From assembly GCF_009852415.1 (NCBI RefSeq), contig NZ_WOXS01000002.1, forward strand, positions 2,502,501-2,566,500: a DNA stretch of 64,000 bases, read 5' to 3'. This DNA is from Streptomyces sp. Tu 3180. GTDB lineage: Bacteria > Actinomycetota > Actinomycetes > Streptomycetales > Streptomycetaceae. The translations under genes and the position numbers were made by a program. The notes under the pieces are model-generated. The model did not search any database, had not been told where the DNA came from, and was given only the letters and a program-made list of their open reading frames with translations. Positions 24,094 to 38,295 of this stretch are shown here, in pieces (within the stretch, counting starts at the first letter, position 1; each line of letters opens with the position of its first letter).

Positions 24094-25359
24094 ATGACCA
24101 TCGACACGAAGAGCGGCGACGGGCGGACCGGGGGGCGGGGCATCGCGCTCGCCGCGGTGCGGGGACTGGCACTGGCGCTGGTGGCGCTGCCGGGGGCGGT
24201 GCTGTGCTTCACGCTGTCCCTGGTGTCCATCGCGCTGATCCCGATCGGTGTCGGCATCGTCACCACCCCGTACGTGCTGACGGGGGTGCGGGCGTTCGCG
24301 AACCGGCGGCGGGTGCTGGCGGCCGAGTGGGGCGGGGTGCGGATCCCGCCCGCGTACCGGCCGCTGCCGAAGGACGCCAACCCGTGGGCGCGCACCTTCG
24401 GCATGCTGCGCGACCCGGCGACCTGGCGGGACCTGAGGTGGCTGCCGGTCGACATGACCGCGGGCTTCGTCACCGCGCTGCTGCCGGCCGTGCTGCTGCT
24501 CTACCCGCTGGAGGGGTTCGCGCTGGCGGCCGGGCTGTGGCGGGTGATGCCCGACGGGTACTGGTACGGCTTCGTGCCGGTCGACGACCAGACGTCCGCG
24601 CTCGGCGCCGGTGCGCTCGCCCTCGTCCTGCTGTTCTTCGCGCACTTCTTCACCGCCCGGCTGCTGGACGTCCACTTCCGGCTCACCGGGGCCGTCCTCG
24701 GCTCCCACCAGACCGAACTGGCCGAGCGGGTGCGGGTGCTGACCGAGACGCGGCGGGACGCCGTGGACACCTCCGCCGCCGAACTGCGGCGCATCGAGCG
24801 GGACCTGCACGACGGGGCGCAGGCGCGGCTGGTCGCGGTGGGCATGGACCTGGGGACCATCGAGGCGCTGCTGGACAAGGACCCGGCGAAGGCGAAGGAG
24901 CTGATCGCGCAGGCCCGCCGGTCCTCCGTGGAGGCCCTGTCGGAGCTGCGCGAGCTGGTGCGCGGCATCCATCCGCCGGTGCTGGCCGAGCGCGGGCTGG
25001 GCGACGCGGTGCGGGCGCTGGCGCTCCGGCTGCCGGTGGCCACCGAGGTGACCGTGGAGCTGCCCGGGCGGGCCGAGGCGCCCGTGGAGTCGGCCGCGTA
25101 CTTCGCCGTGAGCGAGGTGCTCACCAACGCGGTGAAGCACTCGGGCGCCGACCGCGTGTGGATCGACCTGCACCACGCCGACGGTCATCTGCGGGCGACG
25201 GTCACCGACAACGGCAGGGGCGGCGCGGTGGTCGGCGCCGGCTCGGGGCTGTCCGGGGTCGAGCGGCGACTGGGTACATTCGACGGCGTCCTGGCCGTCA
25301 GCAGTCCCGCGGGCGGCCCCACCATGGTCACCGTGGAGATCCCTTGCGCGTTGTCCTAG
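24094..25359 (+). CDS. sensor histidine kinase (NarL-family partner, HisKA_3)
   Basis: The 421-aa membrane kinase has an N-terminal hydrophobic hairpin (about residues 20-65), a sensor_2-like region with further helices (about 128-190), then a HisKA_3 dimerisation domain. The phosphoacceptor is His239 in IERDLHDGAQARLV. The ATPase domain shows the N box SEVLTNAVKHSGADRV and the G1 segment TDNGRGG. The stimulus is unknown. The response regulator gene starts inside its last codons (overlap 16 bp), so the two are translationally coupled. The ATG follows CAGACT at 6 bp, predicting a leaderless message. Confidence 0.93.
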   Translation: MTIDTKSGDGRTGGRGIALAAVRGLALALVALPGAVLCFTLSLVSIALIPIGVGIVTTPYVLTGVRAFANRRRVLAAEWGGVRIPPAYRPLPKDANPWARTFGMLRDPATWRDLRWLPVDMTAGFVTALLPAVLLLYPLEGFALAAGLWRVMPDGYWYGFVPVDDQTSALGAGALALVLLFFAHFFTARLLDVHFRLTGAVLGSHQTELAERVRVLTETRRDAVDTSAAELRRIERDLHDGAQARLVAVGMDLGTIEALLDKDPAKAKELIAQARRSSVEALSELRELVRGIHPPVLAERGLGDAVRALALRLPVATEVTVELPGRAEAPVESAAYFAVSEVLTNAVKHSGADRVWIDLHHADGHLRATVTDNGRGGAVVGAGSGLSGVERRLGTFDGVLAVSSPAGGPTMVTVEIPCALS

Positions 25360-25997
25360 CCGAAGACCTGTTCCTGCTGCGTGACGGACTCGTCCGGCTC
25401 CTGGAGGCGCACGGCTTCGAGATCGCGGCGGCCGTGGAGTCCGGGCCCGAGCTGGCCCGGGCGCTGGCCGAACTGGAGCCGGACGTCGCCGTCGTCGACG
25501 TACGCCTGCCGCCGACGCACACCGACGAGGGGCTGCAGTGCGCGCTCGAGGCCCGCCGCAAGCGGCCCGGGCTGCCGGTGCTGGTGCTCTCCCAGCACGT
25601 GGAGCAGCTGTACGCGCGGGAGTTGCTGGCCGACGGCAGCGGTGGCGTGGGATACCTGCTGAAGGACCGGGTGTTCGACGCGGAGCAGTTCGTGGACGCC
25701 GTGCGCCGGGTGGCGGCGGGCGGTACGGCGATGGACCCGCAGGTGATCCAGCAGTTGCTGGCGCGGCAGTCGGGCGACGGCCGGCCGACGGCGCGGCTGA
25801 CGCCCCGGGAGCTGGAGGTGCTGGAGCTGATGGCGCAGGGGCGGTCCAACGCGGCGATCGCCTCCCGGCTGGTGGTGACGGAACGGGCCATCGCGAAGCA
25901 CACCGCGAACATCTTCGCCAAACTGGGGCTGGAGGTGTCGGACGACGACAACCGGCGCGTGCTGGCGGTTCTCGCGTATCTCGACCACGGCCGGTGA
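25344..25997 (+). CDS. LuxR/NarL-family response regulator
   Basis: The 217-aa regulator has a receiver domain (RVVLAEDLFLLRDGLVRLL) with phosphoacceptor Asp52 in VAVVDVRLPP and the conserved Lys in GYLLKDRV. A C-terminal LuxR helix-turn-helix follows (LTPRELEVLELMAQGRSNAAIASRLVVTERAIAKHTANIF). TTG 25344 is the chosen start. It is in frame, overlaps the kinase gene by 16 bases, follows GTGGAG, and gives the receiver domain its usual first residues. It is the cognate partner of the preceding kinase. The target genes are not evident. Confidence 0.93.
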   Translation: MRVVLAEDLFLLRDGLVRLLEAHGFEIAAAVESGPELARALAELEPDVAVVDVRLPPTHTDEGLQCALEARRKRPGLPVLVLSQHVEQLYARELLADGSGGVGYLLKDRVFDAEQFVDAVRRVAAGGTAMDPQVIQQLLARQSGDGRPTARLTPRELEVLELMAQGRSNAAIASRLVVTERAIAKHTANIFAKLGLEVSDDDNRRVLAVLAYLDHGR

Positions 25998-26120
25998 AAC
26001 CGGACCCGGCCGCACACCCCGCGTGGACGATCAGCAACTCCCGGTGTTCCAGAGGCTGCTGACATCACCGCGCCGGTACGGACTTCTCGTCGATTTCCGT
26101 GACGGGTGAACACCCCCGGG

Positions 26121-26146
26121 GCGGCTCCCGTACTCAAGGGAGCCGC
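26121..26146 (+). terminator. hairpin, terminator candidate for the two-component operon
   Basis: GCGGCTCCC and GGGAGCCGC form a 9-bp stem with an 8-base loop, followed by TTCACT. It lies about 125 bp after the response regulator stop. Confidence 0.55.
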
Positions 26147-26215
26147 TTCACTCCTGCCGGGCCGCTCGATGCCCCGCAATGGGATGCCCCCGCAAGGAAG
26201 GTCAAGAGGAGTTCC

Positions 26216-27748
26216 ATGGGACGCAACACAAGAAAACGCCGTACACCGCTGGCCACCAAGGCCGTAGCCGGGGCGGCGGCCCTGGCGCTCGGTGGGGGCG
26301 GGCTGATCTGGGCGAACTTCTACGCTTCGGCGCACGAGGACCGCTCCGGGGAGAACCGGACGAGGTCCGGGGCCGCCCAGATCGCGACGATCAACTGCCC
26401 GGACGTCGGCCAGAAGCTGACGAAGGTGCCGAGGAGCGCGCGCAGGGGCGTCGCGAGGGAGCTGGCGCTGCTCGACCGGCAGATCACGGACGCCTACACG
26501 CGCCTGGCGGAGACGCGCCAGGCCCAGGCGGGAGACGCCGGCTACGTCGACAACGCCATCCTCGGACCGCTGAAGTCCAAGCGGGTGGCCACCCTGGACC
26601 GCATCGGCATCAACATCAACCGCGCCGGCGGCACGGCGCCGCGGGACCTCGGCCGGTTCGCGCAGTGCCAGGGCGTCCCGGCCGAGCAGCCGGACACCAA
26701 CGACGGCGACGGCCAGGACCAGGGCCAGGACGACGACGGCCAGAACCAGGGTGACGACGGCCAGAACCAGGGTGACGGCGGCCAGGACAACGGCCAGGAC
26801 CAGGGCAACGGCGGTCAGGCCGGCAACGGTCCCGTGGCCGACGACTTCATCGCCATCGAGGACGTCCAGCCGGGCTCGCGCAACCTGCCCAACGGTCTGG
26901 CCGCGAACGGCGACGGCGGTTCGACCGGCAGCTTCACCACCGAATGCGGCACCAACGAGAACGAGAACCGCAACTCGGACAACGTGATCGTCGCCCCCGG
27001 CGTCAGCAACGGCGCCCAGCACCAGCACGACTACGTCGGCAACCAGGCCAACAACGCCTTCGCGAGCGACGAGGACCTGGCAGGCGGCGAGACGACCTGC
27101 CAGAACCAGGGCGACAGGTCGACGTACTTCTGGCCGGTCCTGCGGATCCAGGACGGCACGCAGGACGTCGACCAGGGCCAGCCCGGCGGCGGTCAGGACG
27201 GCAACGTCGGCAGGATCGTCGAACCCAGTGAGGCGCAGCTGAAGTTCGTCGGCAACCGGACGAGCGACGTCGTCGCGATGCCCAGGGGCCTGCGCATCAT
27301 CACCGGTGACGCCAAGTCCTTCACCAACGGCCTGAACAACGCCAACACCTCCTGGAGCTGCACCGGCTTCGAGGACCGCCAGGTGACGGACAAGTACCCG
27401 ATCTGCCCCGAGGGCAGCAGCGTGGTGCGGACGTCCAACTTCCAGAGCTGCTGGGACGGCCAGAACATCGACAGCGCCAACCACCGCACGCACGTCGACT
27501 TCGTCGAGGCGGACGGCACCTGCTCGAACGGCTTCCAGGCCATCCCCCAGCTCCAGGTCCGCCTGGTCTACGACATCCCGGCCCCGCAGATCGACAACGG
27601 GCAGCTCGTGAACCCGTTCGCGGTGGACTCCTTCCCGGAGCAGCTGCACAAGCCGATCACCGACCACAACGACTTCATCAACTTCTTCGACGAGAACCTG
27701 ATGGACGAGATGGTCGACTGCATCAACAGCGGCCAGGACTGCCAGTAG
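26216..27748 (+). CDS. secreted DUF1996 protein
   Basis: The 510-aa precursor has a basic start ([15 protein letters not shown]), a hydrophobic signal segment and a helical N-terminal mature domain (residues about 60-150). A low-complexity linker built on Gly, Gln, Asn and Asp with NQGDDGQ-like repeats (about 165-205) is followed by a DUF1996 domain (about 210-500; [19 protein letters not shown], then [24 protein letters not shown] and the later [21 protein letters not shown]). DUF1996 occurs in secreted actinobacterial and fungal proteins of unknown function, often near carbohydrate-binding modules. ATG 26216 has AAGAGGAG 5 bases upstream, whereas the upstream extension of the frame has none. 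Confidence 0.88.
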   Translation: MGRNTRKRRTPLATKAVAGAAALALGGGGLIWANFYASAHEDRSGENRTRSGAAQIATINCPDVGQKLTKVPRSARRGVARELALLDRQITDAYTRLAETRQAQAGDAGYVDNAILGPLKSKRVATLDRIGININRAGGTAPRDLGRFAQCQGVPAEQPDTNDGDGQDQGQDDDGQNQGDDGQNQGDGGQDNGQDQGNGGQAGNGPVADDFIAIEDVQPGSRNLPNGLAANGDGGSTGSFTTECGTNENENRNSDNVIVAPGVSNGAQHQHDYVGNQANNAFASDEDLAGGETTCQNQGDRSTYFWPVLRIQDGTQDVDQGQPGGGQDGNVGRIVEPSEAQLKFVGNRTSDVVAMPRGLRIITGDAKSFTNGLNNANTSWSCTGFEDRQVTDKYPICPEGSSVVRTSNFQSCWDGQNIDSANHRTHVDFVEADGTCSNGFQAIPQLQVRLVYDIPAPQIDNGQLVNPFAVDSFPEQLHKPITDHNDFINFFDENLMDEMVDCINSGQDCQ

Positions 27749-27761
27749 TCCCGGACGGCGG

Positions 27762-27795
27762 GAAGCCGGCGGTGGGATCCCCCACCGCCGGCTTC
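27762..27795. terminator. bidirectional terminator
   Basis: A 15-bp perfect stem (GAAGCCGGCGGTGGG and complement) with an ATCC loop lies between the convergent DUF1996 and lipoprotein genes. Confidence 0.85.
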
Positions 27796-27817
27796 TCCCG
27801 TGCCGGGGGCCGCGAGG

Positions 27818-28249
27818 TCAGCCGTGGTGGCCGCCCTTGTTGTGGCTGCCCCCGGGGTTCATGTGCTCGGACCCCTCCTCCATGGTGCCGCCGAGCGTGG
27901 TGCGCAGCGCCGTGACCGTCTCCTCCTCGCCGACGGCGACCCACTTGCGGCCGACCAGGTAGTAGCCGCCGTAGTCCTTCGCCCCGTTCAGCCACTCGCG
28001 CTGGCCGCGGTCGGTGGCGAAGGTGGCGAGGACGAACCTGCCGTCGCCGTCGCCGCAGACGGCCTGCCGGATCTCGTCGGCGTCCGTCTGCATGTCCGGC
28101 TCGCACTTCACCTCGGCGGCCAGGTGCTCCAGGCTGCCGGTCGCGGTGGCCGGGACCTCGTCCTTCCCGTCACCGCCGGATCCGCAGCCCGCCAGCGCCA
28201 GGGCCGCCAGCGCGCCGGTCAGCGCGAGCATCGGTCGGGTCACCCTCAT
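27818..28249 (-). CDS. small lipoprotein
   Basis: This 143-aa lipoprotein has the lipobox LALAGC (Cys22), followed by a short acidic/Gly spacer. A compact extracytoplasmic domain with two more cysteines (VKCEPDMQTDADEIRQAVCGDGDGRFVLATF) follows. The protein ends in a Gly/His-rich tail (GGSHNKGGHHG) that might bind metal; this is inference. The ATG has GGAGGAACA upstream. No named family is recognised. It is convergent with the DUF1996 gene and divergent from the sigma-like membrane protein gene. Confidence 0.85.
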   Translation of the reverse strand: MRVTRPMLALTGALAALALAGCGSGGDGKDEVPATATGSLEHLAAEVKCEPDMQTDADEIRQAVCGDGDGRFVLATFATDRGQREWLNGAKDYGGYYLVGRKWVAVGEEETVTALRTTLGGTMEEGSEHMNPGGSHNKGGHHG

Positions 28250-28458
28250 CTGTTCCTCCGGTCCTCGACGGCGGCATGCCGCACGGAGCCCCGGCGCGGG
28301 GCCCCGTCGCCTTCCATACGGCCGCGACGCCCGCAGCGCTCAATCCCCGGTGCGGCCGCCGCCCGGCCCGCCCCGGGCGGCCGTCCGGGGCCGTGCCCGC
28401 CGGGGAGTGATGGTCCACCGCCAAGTGACCATCCGCCGGTTCGCTCGTTCAGCCGAGC

Positions 28459-30420
28459 GTGCAGCCACAGGATGTCGTCCGCCGCCCCGCTCCCTCCTCC
28501 CCGGCCGGACCGGTCGTGGACGTCGAGCAGGCCGAGGCCGCACTCGCCGAGCACTATCCGCGACTCGTCCGGATCGCCTACCTGGTGCTGCCCTCCGGGA
28601 CGGGCCGCCGCAGGCGGGTGCTGACCGCGCACTCCCTCACCCAGCGCGCCCTGCCCCGCGCCCGCACGCCGGTCCCGGCGGTCCCCTCCCGGCCCGTCGG
28701 CCGCGACGGCGATCCCGGGTACGCGCTGGTCCGCCTCCAGGTGGTGCGGACGGCCCTGGAGGCCGGCCTGCCGCTGCGGCGCAGGGCGTGGCCCAGACGG
28801 GCGCAGCTGCCGCCGCTGCTGCCCCAGGTGTGGGGTCTGAAGCTGTTCCCGCGCTCCGGCGGCGCCGACGAACTCGCCCTGGACCAGCGGCTGTCCGCGC
28901 TCTCCGGCCCGGCCCGCGCCGCCTGTGTGCTGCGCGGTCTGGAGCGGCTCCCGGACGGGGACGTGCGCGAGGTGCTCACGGCCGCGGGCGTCACCGACGC
29001 GGACGCCGCGCTGGCCGAGGCCGACCGCGTCCGCGCCGAGCACCGGCTGCTGGACTCCCCCGAGTTCGACCCCTGCTCGCTCCAGGCCCGGCCGACCGAC
29101 CTGCTGCGCCGGCGCCGTCATCTGCACGCCACGCTGGTGGCCGGGGCCGCGCTCGCCGTCTGCGGGGCGCTGCTCGGGCCGGCGGGTGACGGCCGGGACC
29201 CCGGCGGCGCCGCCGCACCCCCGTACGCGCGGAACCCGGCCGCGCAGGCGGCGCTGGACCCGGCGAAGCTGACCCGGGTCTCCCCCACCGCCTGGAGGAC
29301 CTCCGCGCGCGTCGACTTCTCGGTGTGGCCCGCACGCGGCGGCCTCACCGACGACACGGCCCTGCTGCGCCGCGCCCTCGCCGTCTGGGCCCGGCCGGGC
29401 GGGGGCGTCCGGGTGTCGGCGACTCCCGGCACCCCCTCCGGCGGGCCCGCCGGACCGCCCCAGCTGCTGTACGCCGGGACGGTCGACACCGCGCGCGTGG
29501 TGATCCTCCACGACGGTCTGCGCATCGCCCGGTACGCCGAGCCCGCGGACGGCACGCACGGCGCGGCCCTCGACTTCGCCCGGGTCGACGGGGCCGGCCG
29601 GGCCGGGGCGAGCGCGGTGGTGCTGGGCCGGGCCGACGGCAACGTCCGCTATCTGACGGCGCCCTGGGTGCGGGCGGCGGGCGAGCGGGACCTGCGCGCG
29701 CCGGACTCCGCCGCGACGGACCTCACCCTCACCGGCGGCGTCACCCCGCCCCTGCCCAGCCCGGCCCTGCGACCGGGGCCGTGCACCTCGTGGAACGTGC
29801 TGCGGCTGACCGACGGCACCGGCACCCGGCTGGTGACCGACCTCGGCGAGCTGGTCCCGGCCCTGCTGACCGCGGGGCGGCCCGGCGCGCGGGGCACGTC
29901 CGCCGGCGCCGGGGCGCTGCGCACCTGGGCGCCGTTCGCCTGCTCGCTGGGCGCGATGCGCTCCGCGGGCGTACGGAGTGTGAACGCCTGGGCGTTCGCC
30001 GAACAGCCGCTGCCCGGCGCGAGCGCGTCGGGGTGGGGGTCCTCCCGCCGGAAGGGGGGAGGGGGGTCCGCGGTGTGGGTGTGCACGCGCGCCGAGACCT
30101 GGCGGGGCGGCGGGGCCCGGGTGCTGGCGCAGTTCCACACGCCGGGCGGGCGGTCCGGGGTGGTGACGGCGAAGGCCGAGGACGTGCCGGCGTGCGGGGC
30201 GCGCGAGCCGCGGGTGCTCGCCGGGGTGCTGTGGAAGTCCGGGGCGGGCGCCTGGTATCTGCTGGCCGCCGGCAGCCGCGACACGGCGTCCGTCAGGGCG
30301 ACGGGCGGGGTCGAGGGGTCGGCCCGGGGGCATCTGCTGACCGTCCGCGCCGAGCAGGGCGCCCGGGCCGACCTCAAGGGCACACTGGAGGACGGGCGGA
30401 CGATCGGCGGGCTGCGGTAG
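28459..30420 (+). CDS. ECF-sigma-like domain fused to a membrane/extracytoplasmic protein
   Basis: The 653-aa protein has a cytoplasmic N-terminal region. Residues about 20-75 (VDVEQAEAALAEHYPRLVRIAYLVLPS) resemble sigma region 2. Residues about 145-195 (LDQRLSALSGPARAACVLRGLERLPDGDVREVLTAAG) resemble sigma region 4. One transmembrane helix follows at about 228-244 (ATLVAGAALAVCGALL). The remaining 400 residues are predicted outside the cell and contain a few cysteines (PCTSWNVLRL; FACSLGAMRS; VWVCTRAETW). I recognise no family for the outer part. GTG 28459 is the longest plausible start and lacks a clear ribosome binding site; GTG 28516 is an alternative. A sigma/anti-sigma-like sensor role is only a hypothesis. 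Confidence 0.7.
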   Translation: MQPQDVVRRPAPSSPAGPVVDVEQAEAALAEHYPRLVRIAYLVLPSGTGRRRRVLTAHSLTQRALPRARTPVPAVPSRPVGRDGDPGYALVRLQVVRTALEAGLPLRRRAWPRRAQLPPLLPQVWGLKLFPRSGGADELALDQRLSALSGPARAACVLRGLERLPDGDVREVLTAAGVTDADAALAEADRVRAEHRLLDSPEFDPCSLQARPTDLLRRRRHLHATLVAGAALAVCGALLGPAGDGRDPGGAAAPPYARNPAAQAALDPAKLTRVSPTAWRTSARVDFSVWPARGGLTDDTALLRRALAVWARPGGGVRVSATPGTPSGGPAGPPQLLYAGTVDTARVVILHDGLRIARYAEPADGTHGAALDFARVDGAGRAGASAVVLGRADGNVRYLTAPWVRAAGERDLRAPDSAATDLTLTGGVTPPLPSPALRPGPCTSWNVLRLTDGTGTRLVTDLGELVPALLTAGRPGARGTSAGAGALRTWAPFACSLGAMRSAGVRSVNAWAFAEQPLPGASASGWGSSRRKGGGGSAVWVCTRAETWRGGGARVLAQFHTPGGRSGVVTAKAEDVPACGAREPRVLAGVLWKSGAGAWYLLAAGSRDTASVRATGGVEGSARGHLLTVRAEQGARADLKGTLEDGRTIGGLR

Positions 30421-30472
30421 GCGGACGAACACGGCCGACCGGTCTGGACCGTTCGAGGCCGAATACGATCGG

Positions 30473-30478
30473 TAAGGT
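30473..30478 (+). promoter_or_regulatory. -10 element, probable leaderless promoter
   Basis: TAAGGT lies 6 bp before ATG 30485 in an A/T-rich patch (GAATACGATCGGTAAGGT). Confidence 0.6.
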
Positions 30479-30484
30479 GTTCGC

Positions 30485-31177
30485 ATGACTACCGGGGTAC
30501 GTCGCAGAATGGGAGTCGACGAGCGGCGGCAGCAGTTGATCGGCGTCGCCCTCGAACTGTTCAGCCGTCGTTCGCCCGACGACGTCTCCATCGACGAGAT
30601 AGCCTCGGCGGCGGGCATCTCCCGCCCGCTGGTCTACCACTACTTCCCCGGCAAACTCAGCCTGTACGAGGCCGCGTTGAAGCGCGCCGCGGAGGATCTG
30701 GCGTCCCGGTTCGACGAGCCGCGCGAGGGCCCGCTGGGCGCGCGGCTGCTGCGGGTGATGGGCCGGTTCTTCGACTTCGTCGACGACCACGGTCCCGGTT
30801 TCTCCGCCCTGATGCGCGGCGGTCCGGCGGTCGGCTCCTCGACCACCAACGCGCTGATCGACTCCGTACGGCAGGCCGCGTACGACCAGATGCTGTCGCA
30901 CCTGGGCGTGGTGGGCCAGGCGCCCGCGCGGCTGGAGCTGGTCGTCCGTTCCTGGATCTCGCTCGTCGAGTCGACGGCGCTGATCTGGCTGGACGGGCGG
31001 CGCATCCCGCGCACCGAACTGGAGGTCCAGCTGGTGCACGACTTCGCCGCGCTCGCCGCCGTCGCCGCCGCCCGTGACGAGGAGCTGGCCGCGCTGCTGC
31101 GCGGCCTGCTCAAGGACGAGCCGGGCGACGGGCCGTTCACCGACCTCGCCGCCCGGCTGATCGCCCTGGCCTCCTAG
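30485..31177 (+). CDS. TetR-family regulator
   Basis: The 230-aa protein has the TetR N-terminal helix-turn-helix at residues about 10-65 (RRQQLIGVALELFSRRSPDDVSIDEIASAAGISRPLVYHYFPGKLSLYEAALKR). The ligand-binding helical C-terminal domain contains MGRFFDFVDDHGPGFSALMRGGPAVGSS. The ligand and targets are unknown. The ATG is preceded by TAAGGT at 6 bp, pointing to a leaderless transcript. The gene follows the sigma-like membrane protein gene by 64 bp and is convergent with the tautomerase gene, with only 6 bp between stops. Confidence 0.93.
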   Translation: MTTGVRRRMGVDERRQQLIGVALELFSRRSPDDVSIDEIASAAGISRPLVYHYFPGKLSLYEAALKRAAEDLASRFDEPREGPLGARLLRVMGRFFDFVDDHGPGFSALMRGGPAVGSSTTNALIDSVRQAAYDQMLSHLGVVGQAPARLELVVRSWISLVESTALIWLDGRRIPRTELEVQLVHDFAALAAVAAARDEELAALLRGLLKDEPGDGPFTDLAARLIALAS

Positions 31178-31183
31178 AAGGCC

Positions 31184-31540
31184 CTACTCCTCGAACTTCC
31201 GGTACGACGGGTCGAGGTCGCGCACCTCGGCGGAGGCGTGCAGCACCAGGCCCCCGGCCGGCTTCACGTACTGCCGCAGCAGCTCCAGCACGGCCTCGGT
31301 GAGCCGGGCCTTGGTCTCGTCCGTGCGTCCGGCCAGCAGGGCGACGTGGACGTGGACGAGGGCGTGCCCGTCGGTGTCGGGGCCGACCACGACGTCCTCG
31401 GTCCGCCGGAACCGCGTCTTGCACGCGGGCGGCTTGGCGTCCGCGATCTCCACGACGGCGGTGTGCAGGTCCCGCGCGAAGGCGGGCCGGTCGAAGCCGT
31501 CCGCCAGTCGCTCGGAGTAGTCGACGGTGATCTGCGGCAT
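31184..31540 (-). CDS. 5-carboxymethyl-2-hydroxymuconate isomerase-like protein
   Basis: The 118-aa protein begins MPQITVDYSERLADGFDRPAFARDLHTAVVE, the typical start of the CHMI family (tautomerase superfamily) with the catalytic Pro after the initiator Met. It has the later RRTEDVVVG and HVHVALLAGRTDETKARLTEAVLELL segments. True CHMI enzymes act in homoprotocatechuate degradation, but none of those pathway genes are near, so the biological substrate is uncertain. A hairpin directly upstream (31541-31569) terminates the pullulanase gene, so this gene needs a promoter in or near that hairpin or depends on read-through. Confidence 0.85.
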   Translation of the reverse strand: MPQITVDYSERLADGFDRPAFARDLHTAVVEIADAKPPACKTRFRRTEDVVVGPDTDGHALVHVHVALLAGRTDETKARLTEAVLELLRQYVKPAGGLVLHASAEVRDLDPSYRKFEE

Positions 31541-31569
31541 GAGCCCTCCTGTTCCGGGTCGGAGGGCTC
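31541..31569 (-). terminator. terminator of the amylase-pullulanase gene
   Basis: GAGCCCTCC and GGAGGGCTC form a 9-bp stem with an 11-base loop, 26 bp after the stop of the 1803-aa gene. It overlaps the upstream region of the tautomerase gene. Confidence 0.6.
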
Positions 31570-31594
31570 ACACTATCCGCAGCCCCTGACGGGG

Positions 31595-37006
<5,412 letters not shown>

Positions 37007-37326
37007 GGCGTGAACTCCTTGCGCTTACGGCTCATTGGGTCCGACCCCGCGCCACGGCACGACCTGTTCCGGCCACGTCACCGGGGCGCCGGCGTGACCG
37101 TACCGCCGTTGAAAGCTTTACAGCAAGGGTTGTGAAAGTAACGGTAAGGACTTGCGCACCGGCACCGTCCGCGAGGAGGCGGCCGGGCGCTTCGGCCGGC
37201 CGGTCTCCCCCGTCCCCCCGTCTCCCCGTCCGCCGGGCGCACCCGACTCGACCGGGCACGGGATGTCGGGTCCGGCGGGGCGCCCCCCGCCTAGCGTGGT
37301 CATCGCGAAAAGGAAGGAGGCCGGAA
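37007..37326. promoter_or_regulatory. divergent promoter region, pullulanase / AraC regulator
   Basis: This 320-base region has no supported gene. It holds the operator-like element at 37108-37127 and a lower-GC patch to about 37150, suitable for the pullulanase promoter on the minus strand. The AraC-type regulator promoter must lie to the right. Exact -10/-35 elements were not assigned. Confidence 0.5.
37108..37127 (-). promoter_or_regulatory. MalR-like operator upstream of the pullulanase gene
   Basis: On the minus strand the site reads CTTGCTGTAAAGCTTTCAAC, sharing CTTGCTGwAA with elements upstream of the amylase and malE genes. It lies about 100 bp from the start codon, in the promoter zone. 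Confidence 0.6.
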
Positions 37327-38193
37327 GTGCTGGAACGCCTCAACCAGGCCGTGGAGCACATCGAACGCCACCTCGACCAGCAGGTCGACGTGGCCGAGCT
37401 GGCGCGCGTCACGATCACCTCGGAGTACCACCTGCGCCGGATGTTCTCCGCGCTCGCGGGCATGCCGCTGTCGGAGTACGTACGGCGCCGCCGGCTCACC
37501 GTCGCGGGCGCCGAGGTGCTCGCGGGGCGCGGGCCCCTGCTGGAGATCGCGGTGCGCTACGGCTACGGCTCGGGCGAGGCGTTCGCCCGGGCGTTCCGTG
37601 CCCTGCACGGGGTGGGGCCGGGCGAGGCACGGCGCAGCGGCGCCGCGCTCGTCTCCCAGCCCCGGTTGTCCTTCCGCCTCACCGTCGAAGGGACGGACAG
37701 CATGCGGTACCGCGTAGTGGACCGGCCGGGTTTCAACGTCGTCGGGCTCAGGGCCCGGGTGCCGCTGGTGCACGCGGGGCCCAACCAGGCGATCGTCGAC
37801 TTCGTCCGCGGCATCGATCCGCGGGTCCTGGAGCGCCTGGAGGAGCTGCCGGACCAGGAGCCGCAGGGCGTCGTCTCGGTCTGCGACGACCTGGACCCGA
37901 GCCGCGCCGAAGGCACCGAGCTCGACTACTACCACGCAGTGATCACGTCGGCGGCCGCCCCCGGGGGCACCACCGCCCTGCCCGTCCCGGCCGGGACCTG
38001 GGCGGTCTTCACCTGCTCCGGGCCGGCGCCGCGGGCCGTCCAGGAGCTGTGGCGCGACGTGTTCACGCAGTGGTTCCCGTCCAATCCGTACCGCAGCCGT
38101 CCCGGCCCCGAGATCCTGCGCACCCGCCTGTCGCCGGACGGGACCGAGGCCGATGCCGAGCTGTGGCTCCCGGTGGAGCGGGAGCAGGGCTGA
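37327..38193 (+). CDS. AraC-family regulator with GyrI-like effector domain
   Basis: The 288-aa protein has an N-terminal AraC DNA-binding domain with two helix-turn-helices (residues about 1-100; HLDQQVDVAELARVTITSEYHLRRMF and LLEIAVRYGYGSGEAFARAFRALHGVGPGEARR). A C-terminal GyrI/Rob-like effector-binding domain follows (about 125-285; YRVVDRPGFNVVGLRARVPL, then VPAGTWAVFTCSG). This order is that of Rob and SoxS-like drug-sensing regulators. The ligand is unknown. GTG 37327 has AAGGAGG upstream. It sits divergent to the pullulanase gene and convergent to the amylase gene, but nothing shows that it controls them. Confidence 0.92.
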   Translation: MLERLNQAVEHIERHLDQQVDVAELARVTITSEYHLRRMFSALAGMPLSEYVRRRRLTVAGAEVLAGRGPLLEIAVRYGYGSGEAFARAFRALHGVGPGEARRSGAALVSQPRLSFRLTVEGTDSMRYRVVDRPGFNVVGLRARVPLVHAGPNQAIVDFVRGIDPRVLERLEELPDQEPQGVVSVCDDLDPSRAEGTELDYYHAVITSAAAPGGTTALPVPAGTWAVFTCSGPAPRAVQELWRDVFTQWFPSNPYRSRPGPEILRTRLSPDGTEADAELWLPVEREQG

Positions 38194-38219
38194 CCGGGGC
38201 GCCGGGCGGGTGCCCGGCC

Positions 38220-38264
38220 GCGGAGTGCTCCAGCCGGCCGGAGGGGCCGGCTGGAGCGCTCCGC
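38220..38264. terminator. bidirectional terminator, 20-bp stem
   Basis: The arms 38220-38239 and 38245-38264 are complementary except for one G-T pair, with a 5-base loop. It lies between the convergent AraC regulator and amylase genes. Confidence 0.85.
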
Positions 38265-38295
38265 CGCGGAACGTCCGCGTTGACCGGCGCGGGCC

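Noticed and set aside
26690..26830. Short direct repeats within the DUF1996 gene, considered as a CRISPR-like or regulatory repeat.
   Set aside because: They encode the Gly/Gln/Asn/Asp-rich linker of the protein (NQGDDGQ-like units) and keep the reading frame, so they are coding repeats.
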